From contig NZ_CP022219.1 in NCBI RefSeq assembly GCF_004114915.1, forward strand, positions 6,664,501 through 6,728,500: 64,000 nt of DNA, given 5' to 3'. The translations under genes and the position numbers were made by a program. Of the stretch, positions 22,542-31,322 are shown piece by piece. The stretch comes from Bradyrhizobium guangxiense. Lineage in GTDB: Bacteria > Pseudomonadota > Alphaproteobacteria > Rhizobiales > Xanthobacteraceae. The stretch's first letter is position 1; each line of letters opens with the position of its first letter. Under the pieces are notes generated by a model. That model ran no database searches and was not told the origin of the DNA. It was given only the letters and a program-made list of their open reading frames with translations.

Positions 22542-23054
22542 ATGTGGCGGCGTCTTGTCTCTTCTTCCGCGGCGGCAGCGACCGCACTGTTGAACTTTTC
22601 CGCCTTGGCACAATCGTCGGCGCTGCCGACGCCGAAAGTGGAAGAGGTGATGGTGAAGGTGGCGTTGCTGACGCTCAACGACGCCAATCTCACCGGCAAC
22701 TACAACGTCCTCCACGCGAAGATGGCGAGGCCGTTTCGCGAGCGCTTTTCCGTCGCCACGCTGAAGCAGGCATTCGCGACCTTTGCCGGACATCACATCG
22801 ATGCCATCGCCGGCATGCCGATCGTGACGACGGAAGAGCCCAGGATCGACGACAACGGCGCGCTGTTGTTGCGCGGCCATTTCGATACGACGCCATCGCA
22901 GCTGAGCTACGCGCTGGACTACGCCATGTCGGAGGGCGAATGGAAGCTGATCACGATCGACGTCAAGGTCCGCTCGCTCCAGACCAATGCGAGCGCCACC
23001 GACCTGGTTGCACGCGCCGCCGCGGACCTTGCGGGCAGCGGCGCACAGAAATGA
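22542..23054 (+). CDS. Secreted protein of unknown function, coupled to the preceding gene
   Basis: 170 residues. A signal peptide at residues 1-24 (SSSAAAATALLNFSALAQS) precedes a domain of about 140 residues beginning VEEVMVKVALLTLNDANLTGNYNVLHAKMA and including FRERFSVATLKQAFATF and DNGALLLRGHFDTTPSQLSYALDY. I do not recognise a named family; the pattern resembles small periplasmic NTF2-like or cystatin-like folds but this is not secure. It starts 2 bases after the pseudo-protease gene, so the two are surely co-transcribed and may form a secreted pair. Confidence 0.75.
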   Translation: MWRRLVSSSAAAATALLNFSALAQSSALPTPKVEEVMVKVALLTLNDANLTGNYNVLHAKMARPFRERFSVATLKQAFATFAGHHIDAIAGMPIVTTEEPRIDDNGALLLRGHFDTTPSQLSYALDYAMSEGEWKLITIDVKVRSLQTNASATDLVARAAADLAGSGAQK

Positions 23055-23060
23055 GAGCCG

Positions 23061-24740
23061 TCAGGCGAGCCTGAACCTGATTCCGCTTTTCGCAAGGCCG
23101 CCCGAAATGCCGACGGGCGTACCGTCGGCGCGCCAGCAGGCGGCGCCGGTCATGGTGCCGTCGTCGTGGAAGGCGATCCCGTTCATGCCGCCGGCGACGG
23201 TCGGAACGGGCTGCCCCTTGTGGCCAAGCGCCGCGAGCCTCAAACGCACGCTCTCCGGCACCGTCTGCTCGACCTCGAGCGCATTGCCTTCGGTCCAGAC
23301 CCTCGGCGCCTCGACGGCCTCCTGCAGGCTCATGCCGTGGTCGATCAGATTGACCAGCGCCTGCATCGCGCTCGGGAAGATGCGCTTGCCTCCGGGCAAG
23401 CCGAGCGCATAGCGCAGCTTGCCACCATTCAGCGCCATCATCGGCGACATGGAGGTGGTGACGCGCTTGCCCGGCGCCAGCGACAGCGCGTGGCCCGGTC
23501 GCGGATCGAACAAGTTCATGTAGTTGTTGGCGATGGCTCCCAAGCCCGGGATCATGATCTTGGCGCCAAACAGATTGTTGATGGTCTGCGTGGTCGCGAC
23601 CACGTTCCCGAAACTATCGGCCGCCGTCATGTGCGTGGTGTGCGCGCCTTCGAGCTGCGACACGCCGGCACCCCAGATCCGCGCCCGCGCCGGATCGATG
23701 GCGCGGCGGCGCTCCTCGGCATAGACTTTCGAGGTCAGCTTCTCCACGGGCACGCCGACATAATCAGGATCGCCGCTGGCGGCAGCGCGATCGGCAAAGG
23801 CGATCTTCAGCACCTCGGCGAGGAAATGGATCGTTTCCGGCGTGCTGAAGCCGAGTGCGCCGATGTCGTAGCCTTCCAGGATGTTCAGCATCTGCGCGAT
23901 ATGCACGCCGGAGGCGGCCGGAGGCGGCGGGCCCAAAATGGTCCAGCCGCGATAATCGGCGCGGATCGGCTGCCGCTCGACGGGCTTGTAGCCGGTGAGA
24001 TCGTTGCGGCCGATGAAGCCGCCGGCCTTCTCCATGTAATCGGCGAGAATATCGCCGAGTGGCCCGTCGTAGAGCGCGGTCTCGCCGTGCTCGGCGATAG
24101 TGCGCAAGGTCTCGGCATATTCGGCCTGCACCACGCGCTCGCCGACCTTGAGCGGCTCACCGTCCGGCAAGTAGATCGCCGAAATCGGCTTGTCCTTGCG
24201 CATCTCGGCAGCGCTCTCGCTGATGCATTCGTGCAAATAAGGCGTTGCCGCATAGCCGCGCGCGGCGTGCTTGATGGCGGGTTGCAAGACGTCGGCGAGA
24301 CTCATGGTGCCGAACCGGCGCAGCGTCTCGCACCAGGCCTTCAGCGAGCCCGGCGTGGCAACGGCCTTCGCACCGTTGAGATTCGCGTCGCCGACAGTGT
24401 CGAACACGTCGTGCGCCGAGCCGGGCTTGGAGGTGTAGGTGGTGTCACGAACAGCCGAGGGTACGGTGCTCTGGCCATCGATGATGCGATGGCTGCCGTC
24501 CGCTAGCCGGATGTGTGCCATGCCGCCGCCGATGATGCCGACCATCATCGGCTCGACCACGGTCAGCGTGAACAGGGTGGCGATCGCGGCATCGATGGCG
24601 TTACCACCGGCGGCCAGCATCTCGGCGCCGGCGCTGGAGGCCAGGGGGTGGTTGCTGACCACCATGCCGCGGCTCGAGACCGCCGGCATCTTCTGGCAGT
24701 CAAAGGTGGTTGCCGTCCGGTCGCGCCAGTTGCCGCTCAT
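23061..24740 (-). CDS. ggt: Gamma-glutamyltransferase
   Basis: 559 residues, Ntn-hydrolase fold made as one chain that cleaves itself. It hydrolyses or transfers the gamma-glutamyl group of glutathione and related peptides. The autoprocessing Thr opens the small subunit in EGAHTTHMTAADSFGNVVATTQTIN. Before it are SNHPLASSAGAEMLAAGGNAIDAA and GIIGGGMAHIRL. The C-terminal substrate loop is MSPMMALNGGKLRYALGLPGGKRIFPS. No signal peptide is evident, so it may be cytoplasmic, as for many alphaproteobacterial homologues. The true start could be 17 codons later (MPAVSSRG). Confidence 0.93.
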   Translation of the reverse strand: MSGNWRDRTATTFDCQKMPAVSSRGMVVSNHPLASSAGAEMLAAGGNAIDAAIATLFTLTVVEPMMVGIIGGGMAHIRLADGSHRIIDGQSTVPSAVRDTTYTSKPGSAHDVFDTVGDANLNGAKAVATPGSLKAWCETLRRFGTMSLADVLQPAIKHAARGYAATPYLHECISESAAEMRKDKPISAIYLPDGEPLKVGERVVQAEYAETLRTIAEHGETALYDGPLGDILADYMEKAGGFIGRNDLTGYKPVERQPIRADYRGWTILGPPPPAASGVHIAQMLNILEGYDIGALGFSTPETIHFLAEVLKIAFADRAAASGDPDYVGVPVEKLTSKVYAEERRRAIDPARARIWGAGVSQLEGAHTTHMTAADSFGNVVATTQTINNLFGAKIMIPGLGAIANNYMNLFDPRPGHALSLAPGKRVTTSMSPMMALNGGKLRYALGLPGGKRIFPSAMQALVNLIDHGMSLQEAVEAPRVWTEGNALEVEQTVPESVRLRLAALGHKGQPVPTVAGGMNGIAFHDDGTMTGAACWRADGTPVGISGGLAKSGIRFRLA

Positions 24741-24781
24741 CTTGTCTGCCCCTGCTATTCACGGCAGCAAGCACATCATAC

Positions 24782-24808
24782 GTACGACTACTGGTCCAGT
24801 ATTGGTAC
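24782..24808. promoter_or_regulatory. Palindromic operator candidate upstream of ggt
   Basis: TACTGG-T-CCAGTA (24789-24801) is a perfect dyad, extended by GTAC at 24782-24785 and GTAC at 24805-24808 at equal distance on both sides. It lies about 50 bases before the ggt start, a promoter position. The form resembles sites of GntR-type dimeric repressors. No regulator gene is next to it. Confidence 0.45.
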
Positions 24809-24980
24809 GGATTAGCTGGCATTCCCTGTTCCGCCATCTTTGTGACCGTTGATTCGGACCACCGCGATCCCCCTTTGGATCGGGCCGGCACGTCCTGAGC
24901 GAGAAGAGCTCAGCATCAAGATCGATGCACGTTCGCGTGGCGTATTCCTGACCCAAGCACTCCAAAGGATTGAGCTTCAA

Positions 24981-25724
24981 ATGCACACGATCGTACTGGC
25001 CACCCAAAAGGGTGGCAGCGGCAAGAGCACGCTCGCCGTCGGCCTCGCGCTGGCCGCCAAGCAGGCCGGCTTTACCGTCCGCCTGATCGAGACGGACCCG
25101 CAGGGCACCCTGTCCAACTGGCAGCGCCGCCGCACCGCCGATGATCTCGTCGTGGAGCCGATCTATCACGCCGCCGACATCGAGCCGCGTCTGAGGATGC
25201 TGGCAGACAGCGGCCTGCAGCTCGCGATCGTCGACACCGCGGCCGGTCTGTCCGCCGCCACCACCGCCGCGATCCGCCATTCCGATCTCTGCCTGATCCC
25301 GGCCCGCCCAAGCGTCGCCGATATCGAGGCGACCGTCTCCACGCTCAGCGTCGCGCGCGCCTGGAAGCGGCCCTACAGCTTCGTGCTGAACCAGACGCCG
25401 ATCCGCGGCCAGCGCATCGACAATGCCGCGGGCGCGCTCGCCGACGAGGCTTCGCTCGATCTCGCTGAGGTGCTCGCGCGCCCGCTGATCGTGATGCGCA
25501 ACGATCACCAGGACGCGCTCGCGAGCGGCCTTGCGGTGAGCGAGTTCGCGCCGAACGGCAAGTCGGCGGACGAGATCCACGGCCTCTGGCGCTGGATCGA
25601 GAATCGTCTCGAGCTCAGCACCACGACCAATGTGCTGATCGACCAGGTGATGTCGGCTGCGGACGGCATGCTGCATGTCACCGCCGATCTTGCGGCGGAC
25701 GAGACTACGACCCTGGCGTCCTGA
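24981..25724 (+). CDS. Orphan ParA/MinD-family ATPase
   Basis: 247 residues from ATG 24981; an upstream start at 24849 adds 44 residues outside the fold. The deviant Walker A KGGSGKSTLAVGLA is at residues 10-20, followed by IETDPQGTLSNWQRR (switch I region) and IVDTAAGLSAATTAAIRHSDLCLIPARPS (Walker B and switch II). Such ATPases position DNA, chemoreceptors or other cargo. No parB or parS-like site is beside it, so it is not the chromosomal parAB pair. Cargo unknown. Confidence 0.88.
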   Translation: MHTIVLATQKGGSGKSTLAVGLALAAKQAGFTVRLIETDPQGTLSNWQRRRTADDLVVEPIYHAADIEPRLRMLADSGLQLAIVDTAAGLSAATTAAIRHSDLCLIPARPSVADIEATVSTLSVARAWKRPYSFVLNQTPIRGQRIDNAAGALADEASLDLAEVLARPLIVMRNDHQDALASGLAVSEFAPNGKSADEIHGLWRWIENRLELSTTTNVLIDQVMSAADGMLHVTADLAADETTTLAS

Positions 25725-25781
25725 GCGGGGCAATCGCTCGGACGGCAGTCGGCCCTTCATCATCCGGAAGGGCCCCAGCGA

Positions 25782-25819
25782 CGAAGCAATCCGGCCACCA
25801 GCCCGGCCGGATTGCTTCG
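25782..25819. terminator. Bidirectional hairpin between parA and mutM
   Basis: CGAAGCAATCCGGCC (25782-25796) pairs perfectly with GGCCGGATTGCTTCG (25805-25819) around an 8-base loop. TTTT follows at 25827. It sits between two convergent genes and probably ends both, although it may also belong to the dispersed repeat class. Confidence 0.65.
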
Positions 25820-25855
25820 CTTCGCGTTTTCGCAGCTCCTTCTGGCCCGACTACG

Positions 25856-26755
25856 CTACTTCTGACACTTCGGGCACCAGAAGGTCGAACGGCCGTTCTG
25901 GGTGAAGCGCTTGATGGTGCCGCCGCAGGCGGGCGTCGTGCATGTCTCGCCTTCGCGGTCATAAACCCTGAACGAATGCTGGAAATAGCCGAGCTCGCCC
26001 GAGGTCTGGCGATGGTCGCGCAGTGACGATCCGCCGGCCTTGATGGCGTCATTCAGCACGGTGTGAATCGCGCTGACCAGTCGCTTCGCATGATCGGTCG
26101 TCTCGCCGCCGCCGACACCCTTGCGACCCTTGATCGCGAGCGTCGCGGCGATCCGGCGCGGCGACAAATGCGAGCGGTGCAGCGCCTCGCAGACATAGAT
26201 GTTGCCGAGCCCGGCGACCACGCGCTGGTCGAGCAGCGCAGCCTTCAGGCTGGTGGTCTTGCCGGCGCAGGACCGCGCCAGCATCGCGGCATCGAATTCG
26301 TTGCCGAGCGGCTCGGGACCGAGGCCGCGCAGCAGCGGCTCATCTTCGAGCTCACTGCGCGCGATCACTTTCATGTAACCGAAGCGGCGCGGGTCGTTGA
26401 AGACGATGTCCGCACCCGAGGACATTCGAAACAGCACGTGGTCGTGCGCGGAGTCCTTCCCTCTGGGATAGTGAAACTCGCCAGGCACGGCGTCGTTGTC
26501 CGGCTTGATGACGCGGAACGAGCCCGACATGCCCAGATGCATCAGGAGCACATCGCCGGAGGCGAGATCGGCCATGAGATATTTTGCACGGCGGCCGAGC
26601 CCGGTGACGACCTGGCCCTGGAGTCGGGCCACGAAGTCGGGCTGGAACGGAAAGCGCAAATCCGGCCGACGGGCCTCCGCATTGAGGATCTTTGAACCCT
26701 CCATGACGGGCTGAAGACCACGGCGGACGGTCTCGACTTCGGGCAATTCAGGCAT
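25856..26755 (-). CDS. mutM: Formamidopyrimidine-DNA glycosylase MutM (Fpg)
   Basis: 299 residues, slightly longer than the usual 270-290. It removes 8-oxoguanine and other oxidised purines. Pro2 and Glu3 of [13 protein letters not shown] are the catalytic N-terminus. Lys in LLMHLGMSG and the [21 protein letters not shown] helix-two-turn-helix follow, and the C-terminal zinc finger has CTTPAC and CPKC pairs. It is divergent from ubiE with 81 bases between the starts. Confidence 0.96.
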   Translation of the reverse strand: MPELPEVETVRRGLQPVMEGSKILNAEARRPDLRFPFQPDFVARLQGQVVTGLGRRAKYLMADLASGDVLLMHLGMSGSFRVIKPDNDAVPGEFHYPRGKDSAHDHVLFRMSSGADIVFNDPRRFGYMKVIARSELEDEPLLRGLGPEPLGNEFDAAMLARSCAGKTTSLKAALLDQRVVAGLGNIYVCEALHRSHLSPRRIAATLAIKGRKGVGGGETTDHAKRLVSAIHTVLNDAIKAGGSSLRDHRQTSGELGYFQHSFRVYDREGETCTTPACGGTIKRFTQNGRSTFWCPKCQK

Positions 26756-26836
26756 GGTCAGGCATTCACCTTATGAGGGCGGTGTGATAGCGCCATTGCG
26801 GCGGGCAGGCTATGGTCCGCCCAGTGGAGTAGAGTA

Positions 26837-27598
26837 ATGGATCGGCCGGGCGAAACCACGCATTTTGGCTTCAGGGACGTCCCCCTCGGGGACAAGCAGA
26901 CGCTGGTGAACGACGTGTTTCACAGCGTGGCGTCGCGCTATGATCTGATGAACGACCTGATGTCCGGTGGCCTGCACCGGGTCTGGAAGGACATCATGAT
27001 CACCGCGCTCGACCCGCCGAGGAGCGACCGGCCGTTCGCGCTGCTCGACGTCGCCGGCGGCACCGGCGACATCTCGTTCCGTGCCGCCAAGGCCGCAGGC
27101 GCAGGCTTCCATGCCACCGTCTGCGACATCAACGCCGACATGCTGGCGGTGGGGCGCGAGCGCGCCGTGAAGCGGCATCTCGAAACCCAGGTCGATTTCG
27201 TCGAAGGCAATGCCGAAGCGCTCGCCTTCGCCGACCGCAGCTTCGACGCCTATACGATCGCTTTCGGCATTCGCAACGTGCCGCAGATCGACCTTGCGCT
27301 GCGCGAGGCCTATCGCGTGCTGAAGCCCGGCAGCCGCTTCCTCTGCCTGGAATTCTCCACCGTCGAGATGCCCGGGCTCGACAAGCTCTATGATCTGTTC
27401 TCGTTCAAGGTGACCCCGCCGCTCGGACGCATGGTCACGGGCGACGCCGAATCCTACCAATATCTCGTCGAATCGATCCGCAAGTTTCCGAAGCCTGCCG
27501 CCTTTGCCGACATGATCCGCGACGCCGGCTTTTCCCGCGTCAGCTGGCAGACACTCTCCGGCGGCATCGTCGCACTGCATTCGGGCTGGCGTTTGTGA
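26837..27598 (+). CDS. ubiE: Ubiquinone/menaquinone C-methyltransferase UbiE
   Basis: 253 residues. It methylates the ring in ubiquinone synthesis with S-adenosylmethionine. The UbiE signature is [29 protein letters not shown] motif I is [13 protein letters not shown], and the second family signature is [22 protein letters not shown]. The C-terminus [13 protein letters not shown] is typical. It overlaps ubiB by 4 bases (GTGA), so the two are translationally coupled. Confidence 0.97.
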   Translation: MDRPGETTHFGFRDVPLGDKQTLVNDVFHSVASRYDLMNDLMSGGLHRVWKDIMITALDPPRSDRPFALLDVAGGTGDISFRAAKAAGAGFHATVCDINADMLAVGRERAVKRHLETQVDFVEGNAEALAFADRSFDAYTIAFGIRNVPQIDLALREAYRVLKPGSRFLCLEFSTVEMPGLDKLYDLFSFKVTPPLGRMVTGDAESYQYLVESIRKFPKPAAFADMIRDAGFSRVSWQTLSGGIVALHSGWRL

Positions 27599-29169
27599 TC
27601 TCTGCCTTCACCCACATTGCGCGCCTGATTCGCGCCGCGTTCGTGTTTGCCCGCGAGGGCGTGTTCGGCTCGGTCGATCCGAGCCTGGTGCCGCCGCCGG
27701 GACAGCTCGCGCTGAAGCTGGCGCGCCTCGTCGAACGGCGCGGCGCCAAGCACGGCCCGCGGATATCGCGCGCGCTGACGCGGATGGGCCCCGCCTATCT
27801 CAAGCTCGGACAATTCCTGGCCACGCGTCCCGACGTCGTCGGCGTCATCATGGCGCGAGACCTCGAAAGCCTGCAGGCCCGCCTGCCGCCGTTTTCGCAG
27901 GAGGAAGCCGAGGCCGCAATCGCGATATCGCTGGAGCGGCCGCTGAAGGACATCTTCGTGAACTTCGGCCCGCCGGTGGCGGCGGCCTCGATCGCGCAGG
28001 TGCATCGCGGCGAGGTGTTGCGCAACGGCATCCGCAAGTCGGTCGCGGTCAAGGTGCTTCGGCCGAACGTCGCTGCCCGCTTCCGCCGCGATCTCTCCGA
28101 CTTCTTCTTCGTCGCACACAAGGCCGAAGCCTATTCGGCGGAGGCGCGACGCCTGCGCCTGATCGAGGTCATCAACACCATGTCGCGTTCGGTCGCCATG
28201 GAGATGGACCTGCGGCTGGAGGCGGCCGCGCTGTCGGAGATGGCGGAGAACACGCGCGACGATCCCGATTTCCGCGTGCCTGCAGTCGACTGGGACCGCA
28301 CCACGCACAACGTGCTGACGATGGAGTGGATCGACGGCATCGCGCTGAACGACCACAAGCGCCTGGAAGAGGCGCAGGTCGACCTGCCCGATCTCGGCCG
28401 CAAGGTGATTCAGAGCTTTTTGCGGCACGCGCTGCGCGACGGCTTCTTCCATGCCGACATGCATCCGGGCAACCTGTTCCTCGATGACGCCGGCCGCCTG
28501 GTCGCGGTCGATTTCGGCATCATGGGCCGGCTCGGCATGAAGGAGCGGCGCTTCCTCGCCGAAATCCTGCTCGGCTTCATCACCCGCGATTATCGCCGCG
28601 TTGCCGAGGTGCATTTCGAGGCGGGCTACGTGCCCGCGCATCATTCGGTCGAGAATTTCGCGCAAGCCATCCGTGCCATCGGCGAGCCGATTCACAACCG
28701 CACGGCGGAAGAGATCTCGATGGCGCGGCTCTTGACGCTGCTGCTCGAGGTCACCGGCCTGTTCGACATGACGACGCGGCCGGAGCTGATCCTGCTCCAA
28801 AAGACCATGGTCGTGGTCGAGGGCGTGGCGCGTGGCTTCGACCCCCGGCTCGACATCTGGAAGGTGGCCGACCCCGTGGTGCGCGAATGGATCGAGCGCA
28901 ATCTGGGTCCGATCGGCCGGGTGCAGGGCGCGCTTGCCGGGACCGGGGACATCGCACGCGTGCTGATGCGCATGCCGGAGATCGCCGAGCGGTCCGTGAA
29001 GGTGCTCGAGCAGCTCGAGACCATGACGCGGGAGGGCATCAGGCTGTCGCCGGAGAGCATCGCCGCGATGGGCCGCAGCGAGGGCCGCAAGAATCGCTGG
29101 CGCACCGTGGCACTCTGGATCATCGCCGCCACCTTCATCGGAATCCTGATCGCCGTCCGGAATTTATGA
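27595..29169 (+). CDS. ubiB: Ubiquinone biosynthesis protein UbiB
   Basis: 524 residues, starting with GTG inside the ubiE stop region. UbiB is a membrane-anchored atypical kinase (ADCK/ABC1 family) needed for coenzyme Q assembly. Family features are the KxGQ motif in [15 protein letters not shown], the Ala-rich loop [23 protein letters not shown], the [10 protein letters not shown] catalytic loop and the VAVDFGIMG metal site. A C-terminal transmembrane helix ([17 protein letters not shown]) anchors it. The stop codon lies inside the first operator palindrome of coaBC. Confidence 0.96.
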   Translation: MISAFTHIARLIRAAFVFAREGVFGSVDPSLVPPPGQLALKLARLVERRGAKHGPRISRALTRMGPAYLKLGQFLATRPDVVGVIMARDLESLQARLPPFSQEEAEAAIAISLERPLKDIFVNFGPPVAAASIAQVHRGEVLRNGIRKSVAVKVLRPNVAARFRRDLSDFFFVAHKAEAYSAEARRLRLIEVINTMSRSVAMEMDLRLEAAALSEMAENTRDDPDFRVPAVDWDRTTHNVLTMEWIDGIALNDHKRLEEAQVDLPDLGRKVIQSFLRHALRDGFFHADMHPGNLFLDDAGRLVAVDFGIMGRLGMKERRFLAEILLGFITRDYRRVAEVHFEAGYVPAHHSVENFAQAIRAIGEPIHNRTAEEISMARLLTLLLEVTGLFDMTTRPELILLQKTMVVVEGVARGFDPRLDIWKVADPVVREWIERNLGPIGRVQGALAGTGDIARVLMRMPEIAERSVKVLEQLETMTREGIRLSPESIAAMGRSEGRKNRWRTVALWIIAATFIGILIAVRNL

Positions 29170-29184
29170 TTGCACTGCAATCAT
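29166..29184. promoter_or_regulatory. Operator 1 upstream of coaBC (perfect 8-3-8 palindrome)
   Basis: ATGATTGC-ACT-GCAATCAT, perfect arms, overlapping the ubiB stop codon. It also covers TATGAT (29165-29170), a good match to a -10 box, although no matching -35 is evident. Half-sites differ from operator 2 by one base. Distance from centre to centre of the two operators is 23 bases, about two helical turns. Confidence 0.75.
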
Positions 29185-29188
29185 TCGG

Positions 29189-29207
29189 ATGATAGCATCG
29201 CTATCAT
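29189..29207. promoter_or_regulatory. Operator 2 upstream of coaBC (perfect 8-3-8 palindrome)
   Basis: ATGATAGC-ATC-GCTATCAT, perfect arms, ending 18 bases before the coaBC ATG and just upstream of its Shine-Dalgarno GGAGG (29216-29220). Tandem short dyads of this size are typical binding sites of ribbon-helix-helix antitoxins; the CoaBC protein itself begins with such a domain. Confidence 0.75.
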
Positions 29208-29225
29208 TCCGTGCTGGAGGGCGTC

Positions 29226-30677
29226 ATGGCTAGCCTGACCATCCGCAAGCTCGACGAGGGCGTCAAAACATATTTGCGGCTGCGCTCGGCCAAGAACCAC
29301 AGGTCGGTCGAGGAGGAGGTCCGGGTCATCCTGCGGGAGCTGATCGAGGGCCGCGAGGAGCCGCTGACGCCGTTTGCGGTGCCGCCGACGCCATCCGCCA
29401 GTGCGACGCCGCAGCGCACCGCGGCCGTGCCCGAGGCCAGCGTCACCCTCATCATCGGCGGCGGCATCGCAGCCTATAAATCACTCGACCTGATCCGAAG
29501 GCTGAAGGAGCGCCGTATCGAGGTCCGCTGCGTGCTGACCAAAGCGGCACAGCAATTCGTCACCCCGCTAGCGGCGAGCGCGCTGTCCCACGAGCGTGTC
29601 TATACCGACCTGTTCGATCCCCAGAGCGAGTTCGACGCCGGGCACATTCGCCTCGCGCGCGACTGCGACCTGATCGTGGTGGCGCCGGCCACCGCCGATT
29701 TGATGGCGAAGATGGCAAATGGCCACGCCGACGATCTCGCCAGCGCCATCCTGCTCGCGACCAACCGCAAGGTGCTGCTGGCGCCGGCGATGAATCCACT
29801 GATGTGGAACAATGCGGCGACACGCCGCAATGTCAGCGCGCTGCAGCGCGACGGCGTGGCGCTGATCGGCCCCAACTCCGGCGAGATGGCGGAAGCGGGT
29901 GAGGCCGGGGTCGGCCGCATGTCCGAAGCGATCGAGATCGCCAATGCCGCCGAGCGGCTGCTGCGGCCGCCGGTGCCGAAGCCGCTGGCCGGCAAGCGCG
30001 TGCTGATCACCGCCGGCCCCACGCATGAGCCGATCGATCCGGTGCGCTATATCGCCAATCGCTCCTCCGGCAAGCAGGGCTTTGCCATTGCCGCCGCCGC
30101 GCAGGCCGCCGGCGCCGATGTGATTCTGGTGAGCGGGCCGGTCGACCTCGATGACCCCGCCGGCGTGACCGTGAAGCACGTCGAATCGGCCCGGCAGATG
30201 CTGGAGCAGGTGCAGGCTGCGCTTCCCGCCGACATCGCGATCTTCGCCGCCGCCGTCGCCGATTGGCGCGTCGCCAACGAAGGTGAGCAGAAGCTGAAGA
30301 AGACCTCTGCCGGCATGCCGCCGCTGCAGCTGGTCGAGACCCCCGACATTCTCGCAACGATCTCCAGGCTGACCGATAAGCGCCCGCCGCTGGTGATCGG
30401 CTTTGCCGCCGAGACCGAGCACCTCATCGACAACGCCAAGTCCAAGCTTGCCCGCAAGGGCTGCGACTGGATCGTCGCCAACGACGTCTCCCCCGCCACC
30501 GGCGTAATGGGCGGCGACCGCAACACCGTGCATCTGATCAGCCGCAAGAATGGTGGGAAGGACGGTGAGATTACCGTTGATTCCTGGCCGGTGATGACCA
30601 AGGAACAGGTCGCGATCGAACTGGTCGCGCATGTCGCAAAGAGCGTGAGCGGCAAAGCCCTGGAGCCGGCATCTTGA
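29226..30677 (+). CDS. coaBC: CoaBC (phosphopantothenoylcysteine synthetase/decarboxylase) fused to an N-terminal FitA-like ribbon-helix-helix domain
   Basis: 483 residues from ATG 29226, with GGAGG 5 bases upstream; the GTG at 29211 is rejected. Residues 1-45 ([20 protein letters not shown], then [14 protein letters not shown]) match FitA/VapB-type antitoxins. A Pro/Ala linker runs to about 75. CoaC (decarboxylase, FMN) follows: [16 protein letters not shown], His in [22 protein letters not shown], and PAMNPLMW. The canonical active-site Cys (E. coli ACGDIGPGRM) appears replaced ([10 protein letters not shown]). CoaB (synthetase, CTP) has [20 protein letters not shown] and Lys in EQKLKK. The pair makes 4'-phosphopantetheine for coenzyme A. 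It sits between ubiB and dut, and two operators precede it. Confidence 0.95.
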   Translation: MASLTIRKLDEGVKTYLRLRSAKNHRSVEEEVRVILRELIEGREEPLTPFAVPPTPSASATPQRTAAVPEASVTLIIGGGIAAYKSLDLIRRLKERRIEVRCVLTKAAQQFVTPLAASALSHERVYTDLFDPQSEFDAGHIRLARDCDLIVVAPATADLMAKMANGHADDLASAILLATNRKVLLAPAMNPLMWNNAATRRNVSALQRDGVALIGPNSGEMAEAGEAGVGRMSEAIEIANAAERLLRPPVPKPLAGKRVLITAGPTHEPIDPVRYIANRSSGKQGFAIAAAAQAAGADVILVSGPVDLDDPAGVTVKHVESARQMLEQVQAALPADIAIFAAAVADWRVANEGEQKLKKTSAGMPPLQLVETPDILATISRLTDKRPPLVIGFAAETEHLIDNAKSKLARKGCDWIVANDVSPATGVMGGDRNTVHLISRKNGGKDGEITVDSWPVMTKEQVAIELVAHVAKSVSGKALEPAS

Positions 30678-31132
30678 GCACGAAGATCAGCGTCGAACTG
30701 CAGCAACTGGCTCATGCCGACGGCCTGCCGCTGCCGGCCTATCAGACCACGGAGGCCGCCGGGCTCGATTTGATGGCTGCGGTGCCGGACAGCGAGCCGT
30801 TGACGCTCGCGCCCGGCCAATATGCGCTGGTGCCGACGGGGCTCGCGATCGCACTGCCGGCCGGGCACGAGGCGCAGGTGCGGCCGCGCTCGGGACTCGC
30901 GGCCAAGCACGGCGTCACCGTGCTGAACTCGCCGGGCACGATCGACGCCGACTATCGCGGCGAGATCAAGGTGATCCTGATCAATCACGGCGCGGCACCG
31001 TTCGTGATCAAGCGCGGCGAGCGCATCGCCCAGATGGTGATCGCGCCCGTGGTGCAGGCCACGCTGGTTCCCGTCGCCACATTGTCGACCACCGATCGCG
31101 GCGCCGGCGGCTTCGGCTCGACCGGCCGCTAA
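30674..31132 (+). CDS. dut: Deoxyuridine 5'-triphosphate nucleotidohydrolase (dUTPase)
   Basis: 152 residues. It hydrolyses dUTP to dUMP, keeping uracil out of DNA and supplying thymidylate synthesis. The five trimeric dUTPase motifs are present: [46 protein letters not shown], and the C-terminal [11 protein letters not shown]. The likely start is TTG 30674, overlapping the coaBC stop by 4 bases. The coaBC-dut order is widespread in proteobacteria. Confidence 0.96.
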   Translation: MSTKISVELQQLAHADGLPLPAYQTTEAAGLDLMAAVPDSEPLTLAPGQYALVPTGLAIALPAGHEAQVRPRSGLAAKHGVTVLNSPGTIDADYRGEIKVILINHGAAPFVIKRGERIAQMVIAPVVQATLVPVATLSTTDRGAGGFGSTGR

Positions 31133-31322
31133 CACACGGCAATCCCAACCGAATCACCCGAAGATTTACGTGCGTTGGAACGGCGCGGGCGGCATTTTTT
31201 TGGGGCCACCTTTGCGTTCACGATCTGGACTCTTACCGGCGGAGTCACGGTGAGGGTATTGTCGTTTGATTCGCGCGCGACGGGGGTCGCCGCGCGTAGA
31301 TTCGTGCGGTCTTGGGGCAACT

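Noticed and set aside
29169..31132. A PIN-domain toxin partner for the antitoxin-like domain
   Set aside because: The genes around are ubiB and dut, and no frame of toxin size with PIN acidic residues is present on either strand between them.
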